Source: DATAZK01 sp963731205 (GTDB lineage Bacteria; Actinomycetota; Actinomycetes; Frankiales; Frankiaceae). Taken from it: DNA of 64,000 nt. Below are positions 51,785 through 60,428 of the stretch, piece after piece. Position 1 is the first letter of the stretch, and every line of letters begins with the position of its first letter. The stretch spans positions 434,001-498,000 of the forward strand of contig CAVSUJ010000002.1 in the NCBI GenBank assembly GCA_963731205.1, in the 5' to 3' direction. A program made the position numbers and the translations under genes. The notes under the pieces were generated by a model. That model did no database searches and was not told the DNA's origin. It worked only from the letters and a program-made list of their open reading frames with translations.

Positions 51785-53290
51785 TGGGAAGCCTTCTTTG
51801 CGCTGTTGTTGACGAACGTGTCGTAATCCGTGCCGCCGGGCAACAACAGCTCGACGGTGCTCGAGACGTGGTCTCCGAGGCTGTTGCGGGCCCGCACCTT
51901 CACCACCACGCGGCCGGTGGTGGCGTCCGCCTCGATCACCTCACCGGTGAAGGTCAGCGGGTCGTAGGGATACGCGGGGGCGCCGAGCCTGACGCGGGTC
52001 GCGGTGACGATGTGCTCCGGGCCCGCCCAGTCACCGACGTAACGGGCCATGAGCCCGACCGAGGTGTTGATGTTCAGGAAGATGTCGGCCGAGCCGCGCG
52101 CGTGGGCGAGGTCGCGGTCGTGATGGACGTCCTGGAAGTCGCGGGTGGCGAGCGCGCCGCTGACCACCTGGGTCGGCGGGATGTCCTTCACCCAGGCCGG
52201 CAGCTTGTCCCCGACGCTGACGCTGTCGGCAGTGCGCGTCGTCTCGCGGCGCTGGGGGGCGGCCGGCCGGAACTGCGGGATCGTGATCGGGCCGCGGGAG
52301 TCGGTCGCGCCCTCGACCAGCGCCGGGTGCGAGTCGAGCCAGGTGACCTCGAGCGGCATGCCGATCTCGAGCTGGTCGCGGTCGACGCCGACGATGTTGG
52401 AGACCAGCCGCGGGCCCTCCTCCAGCTCGACGAGCCCGACGATCACGGGGTACGTGAAGCCCGGCGCCTGCGGGTAGTGCGGCAGCGCAAATGAGTAGAG
52501 CCGCCCACGTCCGGAAACGACCTCGTACTCCAGGTCCCACGTGCCGGTCTTCGGGATTGCGCTTGGGGCCGGGAGGGTGGAAGAGCTCACCGGTAGCGGG
52601 GTCGCGCTGCATGCGTAGCTCATGCTTGCGGCAGCCCTCCCAGAAGAACTCGTTGTCACGGTTGATGGCCGGGCGCGGGCGCAGGTGCGGGGCCGGGTCG
52701 ACCGCTTTGCTCGCTCCGGCGGGGGCCTGGCGTCCGGTGCCGGGCTTGAACTTCAGGATGCGGAAGAGGACGTCGCCGACGTGCTCGCCGTCGGTCGTGG
52801 TGTAGCGCTGGCGGGTGGTGACGAAGTGACCGACGCCCAGGCCGGTCGCCTTCTCGTCCGAGACGTCTTCCAGGCTCAGCACCTTCTGCAACATGTCACC
52901 CGGGCGCAGGTAACGCTGCACCTCGAGCTCGGAGTTGACGGCCACCACGGAGGTGAAGCCCTGCGACTCCAGGGTTTTGATGGTCTGCGCCTGCGGGTCG
53001 TCGGTGGAGCGGGTCTGCTTCAGGCCGCCCCGGTCCCAGATGTCGAGCGTCACGGGCGGCGCCACGATGCCGCCGTGGATCGAGGCGGCCGCTGCGGCCT
53101 CGTCGTTGTAGACGGGGTTGTCGTCGCCCATCGCGTCACACCAGTCGGCGATCGCCGGGGCGTTCACGGGATGGCGGGCGACCTGGGGGCTGCCGGCGGT
53201 GCCGATATGCGAGCGTGCCTCGGCGAGAAACGCTGCATGTGCCGCTGAATCCTGCTCAGCGGGTGGGGCTTCGGAAGGTGCGGTGCTCAC
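51781..53290 (-). pseudogene. chsH2: ChsH2-ChsH1 fusion (MaoC-DUF35-MaoC) with an apparent one-base frameshift
   Basis: Two frames carry one protein. From the GTG at 53290 the first reads a MaoC-like N-domain (about 1-190; WCDAMGDDNPVYND, HFVTTRQRYTTTDGEHVGDVLFRILKF) and the start of DUF35 (EFFWEGCRKHELRMQRDPATGELFHPP). Near 52565 the match moves to the other frame: PSAIPKTGTWDLEYEVVSGRGRLYSF, an OB fold, then a C-terminal MaoC domain (GALATRDFQDVHHDRDLAHARGS, RNSLGDHVSSTVEL) like ChsH1. Removing one G from the run GGGG at 52565-52568 restores 502 residues. In M. tuberculosis ChsH1 and ChsH2 are separate subunits of the hydratase that adds water to the C3-enoyl side chain. The shift may be a true mutation or a sequencing error. 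Confidence 0.82.
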
Positions 53291-53826
53291 GCGTTCCCCT
53301 CATCGTTGCGGGTTGTTTCAGGTGACTGGCCGGGCTGCACGGAGAGCCGGGCGACGAGTTCGGTGAGCGCGTCGGCGATCGCGTCGCGACGCGCGGGCTG
53401 CAGATCGCGAAGCGCATGCGCCAGCTGGCTCGCCATGAACGTGCGCATCCGCTGATGCGCGGCCAACCCCCCGGAGGTCACGCTGTAGAAGGCCACCCGC
53501 CCGTCGGCCGGATCGCTGGTGCGCTGCACGTAGCCGTCGGATTCCAGCTGCTGGAGCGCGCGGCTCGCGGTCGGCTGCGAGAGGTCCATACGCGACGCGA
53601 GCTTGGAGACCGAGACCGGGCCGAGCTCCTCTACGGCGTCCAGGAAACGCAGGTTGGTCCGCGAGATGGCGACCCCGCTCCCGCGCACCCGGGCATCGTG
53701 CACCCGGGCCGAGGACGTCAGGCGCACCAGGTCGGACAGCCCCTGCTCGATGCGTTCCAGATCGCCGGTGGCCGGCGCGCGACGCCGGCGGCCCGGTCGG
53801 CGGGCGCTCCCGGCCTGGATCGTCAC
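53287..53826 (-). CDS. MarR-family transcriptional regulator
   Basis: The 179-residue protein has a winged helix-turn-helix: LDAVEELGPVSVSKLASRMDLSQPTASRALQQLESDGYVQRTSDPADGRVAFYSVT, flanked by dimer helices. I prefer the GTG at 53826; an ATG at 53859 would add 11 residues. Its stop overlaps the chsH2 GTG (GTGA), so it is co-transcribed with the chsH-ltp2 operon and divergent from the chsB1-like gene. It may control both, possibly in response to a steroid CoA ester. An imperfect CATnnnnnATG repeat lies at 53850-53860 in the divergent promoter. Confidence 0.87.
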   Translation of the reverse strand: MTIQAGSARRPGRRRRAPATGDLERIEQGLSDLVRLTSSARVHDARVRGSGVAISRTNLRFLDAVEELGPVSVSKLASRMDLSQPTASRALQQLESDGYVQRTSDPADGRVAFYSVTSGGLAAHQRMRTFMASQLAHALRDLQPARRDAIADALTELVARLSVQPGQSPETTRNDEGNA

Positions 53827-53971
53827 GCGTCCGACCCTAGAGTTACATCCATACGTCATGCAAGTTTCTGGCAATGGCGTGCGCCCGAGGAAGGGCTCGA
53901 GATCACGTCGGCTACCGTTGTCCCCCGCCGACTGTGCCGCCGCTGATCCGCCTCGAGCAAGGAGCGAGTAG

Positions 53972-54880
53972 ATGGCTTCACCGGAGCAGACCACCAGCCT
54001 CGAGGGCGGGGTCGCCATCGTCACCGGGGCGGGGCAGGGGCTGGGCCGGGTCGAGGCGCTCGCGCTTGCGGCGGGCGGCGCCAGGGTCGTCCTCAACGAC
54101 ATGAGCGACAAGGTCGAGGACGTGGCCGACGAGATCCGCGCGGCGGGCGGCGAGGCGACCGTCGCGCGCGGGGATGTCGGCGACTGGAATTTCACCGGCT
54201 CGCTGATCGACACGGCCGTGACGACGTACGGGTCGCTCTCGATCCTGGTCAACAACGCCGGCTTCACGCGCGACAAGATGATCTTCTCGATGACCGAGGA
54301 CGCGTTCGACGACGTGGTCCGGGTTCACCTCAAGGGTCACATGGGCACCTGCCGCGCAGCGACGGCGTACTGGCGCGAGGCGTCCAAAGCCTCCGGCGGC
54401 CCGGTCTGGGCCAGCATCATCAACACCGCCTCGGAATCGTTCCTGTTCGGCGCTCCCGGCCAGCCGAACTACTCGGCGGCCAAGGCCGGCATCGTCGCCA
54501 TCACGCTCTCGATCGCGCAGAGCTGCGCCAAGTACGGGGTACGCGCCAACGCGCTCGCGCCCCGCGCTCGCACCGCCATGACCGAGCCCATCTTCGGGCC
54601 GGCGCCCACCGATCCCGAGGGCGGGATGGATCCGATCAGCGTCGACCACATCGCCCCGGTCGTGGCCTGGCTCGCCTCCCCCGCCGCCAGTCACGTGACC
54701 GGCCAGGTCCTGCTGACCTACGGCGGCAAGGTCGCGATCATCTCGGCCCCGTCGGTCGAGGCGACCTTCGCCAGCGGCGGCATCACCTGGACCCCGGACG
54801 AACTGGCCGACACGGTGGGCGCCGAACTCGAACACGGCGAGCACCCGGGCTTCGGGGTACCGGTCACCCTCAAGATCTGA
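53972..54880 (+). CDS. chsB1: ChsB1/Hsd4-like 3-hydroxyacyl-CoA dehydrogenase (SDR)
   Basis: The 302-residue SDR has TGAGQGLGRVEALALA, NNAGFTRDKMIFSMTEDAFDDVVRVHLKGH, INTASES, YSAAK and APRARTAMTEPIF, then a 50-residue C-terminal extension (VTLKI end). The NNAGFTRDKM block and RARTAMT are typical of the 17beta-HSD4-like enzymes such as Rv3502c (ChsB1), which oxidises the 22-hydroxyl of the C5 side-chain CoA ester. AAGGAG lies seven bases before the ATG. It is divergent from the marR-chsH-ltp2 operon and is followed by a frameshifted F420-type oxidoreductase and a crotonase. Confidence 0.85.
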   Translation: MASPEQTTSLEGGVAIVTGAGQGLGRVEALALAAGGARVVLNDMSDKVEDVADEIRAAGGEATVARGDVGDWNFTGSLIDTAVTTYGSLSILVNNAGFTRDKMIFSMTEDAFDDVVRVHLKGHMGTCRAATAYWREASKASGGPVWASIINTASESFLFGAPGQPNYSAAKAGIVAITLSIAQSCAKYGVRANALAPRARTAMTEPIFGPAPTDPEGGMDPISVDHIAPVVAWLASPAASHVTGQVLLTYGGKVAIISAPSVEATFASGGITWTPDELADTVGAELEHGEHPGFGVPVTLKI

Positions 54881-54914
54881 CCATCAACCTGACCGCAATC
54901 TGGAGCTGCAACGC

Positions 54915-55797
54915 ATGCACGTCTCGATGACCCTTCCGACCATGCTGCCGCAGGGTCGCGCCGAACTGCTGGCGTGGTGCGCCGCCGTGGATCGAAGGGC
55001 CGTGGGAGAGCCTCGCCGTCCCCGAGCGGGTCACGTACACCAGCCACGCGCTGGTGCCGCAACTCGCCGCCGCGGCGGCTCTCACCGAGCGCGTCCGGCT
55101 CTGGACGACGATCGTGATCCTGCCGGCCCATCCGCCGGTCCAGGTCGCGAAGGACATGGCGAGCGTCGACCAGATCGCATCGGGACGGCTGACGGTCGGC
55201 GTGGGCGTCGGCGGCCGCGAACATGACTACCAAGCCATCGACGCGCCTTTCACCCGGCGCTGGCAGCGGATGGACGACGGGGTCGCGACGATGCGACGCA
55301 TCTGGGCCGGCGAACCGCCGTTCGAGGGCGCCGACCCGGTCGGCCCGCCGCCGGTGCAGCCGGGCGGACCGCCGTTGATCGCCGGTGTGATGGGTCCGAA
55401 GGCGTTGGCCCGCGCCGCACACTGGGCAGCCGGCGTCGACGACGGAGGCACCGTCACGGCGGTCGATCAGGAGTCGTTCGGGGCCAACGTCGAGCGGATC
55501 CGCGCGGCCTGGAAGGACGCCGGGCGCGACGAGCCGCCGCACATCTCGGCGAGCCTCTGGTACGCGCTCGGCGACGGCGCGGCACGACGGCTGCACGACT
55601 ACGCCTACACGTACATGAAGCTCATGGGTCCTGAGATCGCGGACTACATGGCTGGTGCGTGCACCGCGTCGACCGCTGAGGCGCTGCGCGAGAACCTGGC
55701 TGCCGCCGAGGCCGCCGGGTGCGACGAGATGTTCCTCGTCCCGACGACCACCGACGTCACCGAACTCGACCGCACCCGCGACGCCCTCGGGATATGA
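54915..55797 (+). pseudogene. LLM-class F420-type oxidoreductase with an apparent one-base frameshift
   Basis: The ATG at 54915 opens MHVSMTLPTMLPQGRAELLAWCAAV, a normal LLM N-terminus. Near 54987-54990 (GTGG) the match moves to the next frame, IEGPWESLAVPERVTYTSHALVPQL, and continues as a full TIM barrel (RLWTTIVILPAHPPVQVAKD, GVGVGGREHDYQAID, PPLIAGVMGPKA) to 55797. Removing one base restores a 293-residue protein. Whether this is a mutation or an error cannot be told. If broken, the second frame alone would give a 247-residue fragment without the first strands. The next gene overlaps its stop as ATGA. Confidence 0.8.
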
Positions 55798-56609
55798 GCG
55801 ACTCCGCCGTCACCATCGAGCGAGACGTCCCAGGTGTCGCCACCGTCGTGCTCGACCGTCCGGACAAGCTCAACGTCTTCTCCGGCGGGATGGGAGCTGA
55901 TCTGTCGGCCGCCTACGTCGAGTGCGACGCCGACCCCGACGTCCGCGTCATCGTGCTGACCGGGCGCGGACGCGCCTTCTGCGCCGGCGCCGACATGACT
56001 CCCGAGAGCGCCTCCTTCGGTACGCCAGGGGCCGGCTTCTCCTCGCAGCCGCTCGAGACACCGGCCTGGGCGCTGAGCACCCCCGTCATCGCCGCCATCC
56101 AGGGCCACGCGATCGGCATCGGCTACACGATCGCGTTGCAGGCCGACATCCGGATCGTCGCCGAGGACGCGAAGCTGGCGATCCCACAAGCACGCCGCGG
56201 GATGATCGGCGACGCCGGGTCGCACTGGACGGTGCGCCGCTTCGCGGGGCAGGCCGTGGCGGCCGACTTGCTGCTGACCGGGCGCACTTTCCGCGGGAGT
56301 GAGGCGGTGACGCTCGGCCTCGCCTCGCGGGCGCTGCCGGCCGAGGAGGTGCTGCCCGCCGCGCTCGAAATGGCGGCGGACATGGCGCGCGCCGCCTCCC
56401 CCGCGTCACTCGCGCTGTCGAAGCGGCTGCTCTGGGCCGACCTCGGCCTCGACGAGGTCATCCGCCGCGAGAGCGGCTACCACCTGCTGCTGATGGGCAC
56501 GCCCGATGCCGCCGAGGGTCCGCGGGCGTGGCTGGAGCGCCGCGACCCACAGTGGACGCTGCGCGCCGCCGACGTCCTCGAAGGCGCGAAAGTCGTCGAC
56601 GAGGGCTAG
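55794..56609 (+). CDS. Enoyl-CoA hydratase/isomerase (crotonase) family protein
   Basis: The 271-residue crotonase has VLDRPDKLNVFSGGM, RAFCAGADMTPE (oxyanion loop), IQGHAIGIGYTIALQADIRI and LAIPQARRGMIGDAGSHW. Both catalytic Glu positions of classic crotonase seem replaced (Thr in GYTIALQADI and Gln in PQARRG), so an isomerase, hydrolase or dehalogenase-like activity is more likely than hydration. It is coupled to the frameshifted oxidoreductase gene by an ATGA overlap and is the last gene of the chsB1 operon. Confidence 0.82.
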   Translation: MSDSAVTIERDVPGVATVVLDRPDKLNVFSGGMGADLSAAYVECDADPDVRVIVLTGRGRAFCAGADMTPESASFGTPGAGFSSQPLETPAWALSTPVIAAIQGHAIGIGYTIALQADIRIVAEDAKLAIPQARRGMIGDAGSHWTVRRFAGQAVAADLLLTGRTFRGSEAVTLGLASRALPAEEVLPAALEMAADMARAASPASLALSKRLLWADLGLDEVIRRESGYHLLLMGTPDAAEGPRAWLERRDPQWTLRAADVLEGAKVVDEG

Positions 56610-56614
56610 GCACC

Positions 56615-57118
56615 TCAGCCCTTGAGCTTGCGGTGGTCCCAGGAGACGGTCTTCTCCACGTGCAGCTTCACGACGACGCGCTTGCGCAGCATGATCTCGA
56701 CGAACGGCTTCATCTCTTCGGTGTACGGCGCGTTGTAACGCTCGAAGACGCTGACGCCGAGCTCCCAGATGCGGTCGGGCTCCTCGACGATCTCGCCGGT
56801 CCCGACCAGCTCGACGCCGCGCAATTCGTCGTAGACGTCGCCGGTTTCGACCATGACGGTGAGGCGCGAATCGCGGCGCAGGTTAGCGACCTTCTGCGAT
56901 TTCGCCTTCGTCTCGAACGCCACGGCGCCCTCGAGGAAGCCGTACCACATGGCCACCATGTGGATGCGCCCGTCCTTGTCGATCGTCGCCATCGACATGC
57001 TGTTGCGCTCGTTCAGGAAGGCGTCGATCTCCTCCTGCGACATCTTGATCTTGTCGCGCTGGTTCACGCCTCCGCCCATGGCCGGGCTTCCGGAAGCGGG
57101 CGCTGCAGGACTCGTCAC
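56615..57118 (-). CDS. Pyridoxamine-5'-phosphate-oxidase-fold protein (FMN or F420 binding)
   Basis: The 167-residue protein has a split beta-barrel: MSQEEIDAFLNERNSMSMATIDKDGRIHMVAMWYGFLEGAVAFET, KVANLRRDSRLTVMVETGD and a GVELVGTGEIVEE strand. This is the PPOX family that binds FMN, F420 or heme. The GTG at 57118 has GGAG seven bases upstream; the ATG at 57079 is a possible shorter start. It may be an F420H2-dependent reductase, since two or three F420-type enzymes are nearby, but the cofactor cannot be told. Confidence 0.82.
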   Translation of the reverse strand: MTSPAAPASGSPAMGGGVNQRDKIKMSQEEIDAFLNERNSMSMATIDKDGRIHMVAMWYGFLEGAVAFETKAKSQKVANLRRDSRLTVMVETGDVYDELRGVELVGTGEIVEEPDRIWELGVSVFERYNAPYTEEMKPFVEIMLRKRVVVKLHVEKTVSWDHRKLKG

Positions 57119-57205
57119 GTCATCTCCACCTTGCTGGCATCGGGTATGTCGTTTGTACGCGACACCGGCCGCGAATGGCCCCGGGGGGTGCGGCAGACTG
57201 ACCGA

Positions 57206-57850
57206 GTGCTGCGCGCCGTGCTCTTCGACTTCGGAGGGGTCTTCACCCTCTCGCCCTTTCCCGTCATCGCTGACGCCGCCCCCGAGCTCGGCCTGACCCC
57301 CGAGGCTGCCATCGAGCTCTGCTTCGGGGTCTACGACCAGGACGGCGACCACCCGTGGCATCGCCTCGAGCGCGGCGAGATCACCCTTGAAGCGGCGCGC
57401 GCCGAGCTGTCAGCTCTTGCCCGCGAGCAGGAGATCGAGATCGACATCCTGGCGCTCTTCGGCCGGATGGGGAAGCCCGACCCTGATCGCGAGACGATGG
57501 TCGAAGGCGCGCGGCAGATCCGCGCGCGCGGCCTGCGGACCGCGCTCGTCACCAACAACGTCGCCGAATTCGGTGACGGCTGGCGCAAGATGGTGCCGGT
57601 CGATGAGCTCTTCGAGGTCGTCATCGACTCCTCGGCGGTCGGCGTACGCAAGCCCGACCCGCGCATCTTCCAGCTCGCACTCGATGCCCTCGGCGTCCCT
57701 GCGCACGAGGCCGCCTTCGTCGACGATCACCCCGGCAACATCCGCGCCGCCGAGTCGCTCGGCATGGTCGGGATCCTGGTGGGACCCGATCGGCCGCAAG
57801 CGCTCGTCGCGCTCAACGAGGCGCTTGCGGCTGCTAACTCAGCCGCTTGA
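57206..57850 (+). CDS. HAD-superfamily hydrolase
   Basis: The 214-residue protein has all four HAD motifs: LFDFGGVF (Asp nucleophile; the second Asp of DxD is Gly, as in many epoxide-hydrolase-N and phosphatase-like HADs), TNN, KPDPRIF with the Lys, and FVDDHPGNI. The cap is helical. It resembles the HAD-IA group that includes haloacid dehalogenases and the N-domain of soluble epoxide hydrolase. The GTG at 57206 starts right before the first strand; an ATG at 57146 would add 20 residues. Its stop directly abuts the stop of the convergent amidohydrolase. Confidence 0.82.
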   Translation: MLRAVLFDFGGVFTLSPFPVIADAAPELGLTPEAAIELCFGVYDQDGDHPWHRLERGEITLEAARAELSALAREQEIEIDILALFGRMGKPDPDRETMVEGARQIRARGLRTALVTNNVAEFGDGWRKMVPVDELFEVVIDSSAVGVRKPDPRIFQLALDALGVPAHEAAFVDDHPGNIRAAESLGMVGILVGPDRPQALVALNEALAAANSAA

Positions 57851-59089
57851 TCAGGTGATGTCGAGGCTGAGCATCTTGATGGCGTTGCCGCGCACGATCT
57901 TGTAGACCTGCTCGGCTGAGAGACCCTCCATCATTTCCTCGGCGACCTTCTTGGTGTGCGGCCAGGTCGAGTCGGTGTGGGGGTAGTCGGTCTCGAAGGT
58001 GACGTTGTCGATGCCGATGGCGTCGAGGGAATCCAGGCCGTGCTTGTCGCGGAAGAAGCAGCCGTACACCTGGCGCTTGAAGTAGGTCGACGGTGCCTCG
58101 GGAACGATGTCCTGCACCCCGGCCCACGCCCGGTGCTCGAGCCACACGTCATCGGCGCGCTCGAGGGCGTAGGGCAGCCAGCCGATCTGACCCTCGGAGT
58201 AGGCGATCTTCAGCTTCGGGAACTTCACCAGCTTGCCGGAGAACAGCCAGTCGGCCAGCGACGCCATCGCGTTGTTGAACGACAGCGTGGCCGCGACCGC
58301 GACGGGGGCGTCACCGGAGGTCGCCGGCATCCGCGAGGACGAGCCGATGTGCATGCAGACGGTGGTCGCCGTCTCCTCGCACGCCTCGAACAGCGGGTCC
58401 CAGTAGCCGGAGTGGATGCTCGGCAGGCCCAGGTGCGGCGGGATCTCGGAGAAGCAGACCGCGTGGCAGCCGCGGGCGGCGTTACGACGCACCTCGGCAG
58501 CAGCGAGCTGCACGTCCCACAGCGGGATGATGATCAGCGGGATCAGCGCGCCGTTCGAATCGCCGCACCATTCCTCGACCATCCAGTCGTTGTAGGCGTA
58601 GACGCACGCCTCGGCGAGCTCGCGGTCCTTGGCCTCGGTGAAGGTCTGGCCACAGAACCGCGGGAAACTCGGAAACGACAGCGAATGGCTGACGTGGTTG
58701 AGCTCGTTGTCCTCGATACGCGCCTTCGGGTCGTAGCAACCCGGACGCATCTCGTCGTAGGTGATCGGCGACATCGTCATGTCTTCGCGGGCGAAACCCA
58801 CCGCGGCGACGTGACGCTTGTGGATGTAGACCAGGTCTTCATAGACCCAGCAGTCAGCCTTCGGGCCGCTCTCGTCGAACGACTGCCGGTAGGCGCCGCC
58901 GCCGATGTGCTCCATCTCGCCGATGCCGCGGCGCTCGATCTTCGGGCCACGATCGCGGAATTTGGCCGGCAACCACGTGGTCCAGACGTGCGGAGGCTCG
59001 ACCACATGGTCGTCCACACTGATGATCTTCGGAAGCTCACCGAAGGAGTGAGTGCCCTCGCGGACCGGTTCGTCGTTCAGGACCGCCAT
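57851..59089 (-). CDS. Amidohydrolase_2-family metal hydrolase/decarboxylase
   Basis: The 412-residue protein has the metal motif SVDDHVVEPPHVW near the N-terminus, CMHIGSSS, AYSEGQIGWLPYALERAD and the final active-site ETDYPHTDSTWPHT. This is the Amidohydrolase_2 family (ACMSD-like decarboxylases and hydrolases of aromatic or cyclic acids). Members are frequent in steroid and terpenoid gene clusters. GGGGAGGG lies before the ATG. It is divergent from an alcohol dehydrogenase; an exact CTGACG palindrome lies about 80 bases upstream. Confidence 0.85.
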   Translation of the reverse strand: MAVLNDEPVREGTHSFGELPKIISVDDHVVEPPHVWTTWLPAKFRDRGPKIERRGIGEMEHIGGGAYRQSFDESGPKADCWVYEDLVYIHKRHVAAVGFAREDMTMSPITYDEMRPGCYDPKARIEDNELNHVSHSLSFPSFPRFCGQTFTEAKDRELAEACVYAYNDWMVEEWCGDSNGALIPLIIIPLWDVQLAAAEVRRNAARGCHAVCFSEIPPHLGLPSIHSGYWDPLFEACEETATTVCMHIGSSSRMPATSGDAPVAVAATLSFNNAMASLADWLFSGKLVKFPKLKIAYSEGQIGWLPYALERADDVWLEHRAWAGVQDIVPEAPSTYFKRQVYGCFFRDKHGLDSLDAIGIDNVTFETDYPHTDSTWPHTKKVAEEMMEGLSAEQVYKIVRGNAIKMLSLDIT

Positions 59090-59168
59090 GGCGCGAGCCC
59101 TCCCCTATCCCGTGTGTCCTGCGCGCGGAGATCGCTATCCGCGAACAAATTCCTGCACATCGCTGCAC

Positions 59169-59183
59169 CTGACGCCCCGTCAG
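59169..59183. promoter_or_regulatory. CTGACGnnnCGTCAG palindrome between the amidohydrolase and alcohol dehydrogenase genes
   Basis: CTGACGCCCCGTCAG is an exact copy, with arms extended by one base on each side. It lies about 80 bases from the amidohydrolase start and about 90 from the alcohol dehydrogenase start, near the middle of the divergent region. Confidence 0.72.
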
Positions 59184-59274
59184 GTCTGGAGCACAGGTTA
59201 TCCCTCCTGTGTGGAGAAGGCATCCCCGGATCCCTTCTGGAGATGGCAATCACCGTGCGGGATATAACGCGAGC

Positions 59275-60342
59275 ATGAAACCGCAGATGCCGGCGTACCG
59301 ATTGCTCGAATGGGAGCGCCAGCCCCAGATGGCGACGGTGGACGTACCGAGTGCCGGTCCGGGTCAGGTGCTGCTGCGCGTGGCGGGCAACGGCTTGTGT
59401 CACTCCGACATCGGTATGGCGCTGATGCCCGCCTCGGTCGGCGAACTCGTCGGCTGGTCGATGCCGTTCACGCTCGGGCACGAGATCGGCGGCTATGTCG
59501 AGGAGGTGGGCGAGGGCGCCGTCGACACCTACGGACACCCGATCGCCGTCGGGGCTGCCGTGGCGCTGGTGTCGCCATCGTCGTGCGGGCAGTGCCGCTT
59601 CTGCCGCCGCGGCCTCGACAGCGCCTGCCCCAACGGCCTGGCCGGGCGTGGTTACGGGCGGGACGGCGGGCTCGCCCCGTACGTCGTGGCCGATGCGGCC
59701 CGCGCGGTGCTGCCGCTCTCGTCGCTGGATCCCATTGCTGCCGCGCCGTTGACCGATGCCGGATCGACGTCCTACCACGCGGTGAAGCGGGCGCTGCATC
59801 TGCTGGAACCCGGTTCGACCGCGGTCGTGCTCGGCGCCGGCGGGCTCGGTTCGTTCGCGATCCAGTTCCTGCGTGCGCTCTCGCCCGCCAGGGTCGTCGC
59901 CGTCGACCAGCACCAGGCCCGGCTCGATTACGCCGGTGAACTCGGCGCGGCCGAGACCTTCACCGGCGTCGATCGCGAGACATCGGGCCGGATACGCGAG
60001 CTGACCTCCGGTGAAGGTGCCGAACTCGTCCTCGACTTCGTCGGCATCGATGCGAGCATCGCGGCCGGGCTGGCATCGGTCCGCTCCGGCGGCGCGTTCG
60101 CCTTGGTCGGGGCGGCCGGCGGTTCTTTCAAGGGCCCGTGGATGGGCGGCCTGCCGAAAGATGCAGACATTTTCACGTTTCAGGGCTCGTGCATCTCCGA
60201 CGCGCAGGCCGTGATGACCCTCGCCGAGCAGGGCCTCATCCGCAGCGACGTCGACGTCTTCAGCCTCGATCAGGTGGCTGAGGCGTACGAGGCGCTCGAC
60301 TCCGGCCAGCTGCGCGGGCGCGCCGTCGTCACGCCCACCTGA
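59275..60342 (+). CDS. Zinc-dependent alcohol dehydrogenase
   Basis: The 355-residue MDR enzyme has the catalytic zinc ligands Cys42 in GLCHSDIG and the GHE motif in FTLGHEIGG, the four structural-zinc Cys in CGQCRFCRRGLDSAC and the NAD fold VVLGAGGLGSFAIQFL. The Asp after the second beta strand (VVAVDQHQARL) points to NAD rather than NADP. TATAAC at 59263-59268 lies six bases before the ATG, so the transcript may be leaderless. The substrate is a primary or secondary alcohol, unidentified. Confidence 0.9.
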   Translation: MKPQMPAYRLLEWERQPQMATVDVPSAGPGQVLLRVAGNGLCHSDIGMALMPASVGELVGWSMPFTLGHEIGGYVEEVGEGAVDTYGHPIAVGAAVALVSPSSCGQCRFCRRGLDSACPNGLAGRGYGRDGGLAPYVVADAARAVLPLSSLDPIAAAPLTDAGSTSYHAVKRALHLLEPGSTAVVLGAGGLGSFAIQFLRALSPARVVAVDQHQARLDYAGELGAAETFTGVDRETSGRIRELTSGEGAELVLDFVGIDASIAAGLASVRSGGAFALVGAAGGSFKGPWMGGLPKDADIFTFQGSCISDAQAVMTLAEQGLIRSDVDVFSLDQVAEAYEALDSGQLRGRAVVTPT

Positions 60343-60428
60343 CGCGCGGCGGACGCGAACTCTTCGGCCCGCTCGTCCGGGAAGAACAGCTTGGCGCCGG
60401 GAACCTCGACGATCTCGCCCGCTGGCTC

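Noticed and set aside
52031..52560. The tail of the first chsH2 frame beyond the frameshift as a genuine C-terminus
   Set aside because: It is Arg/Ala-rich without pattern, while the other frame carries the conserved DUF35 and MaoC sequence.
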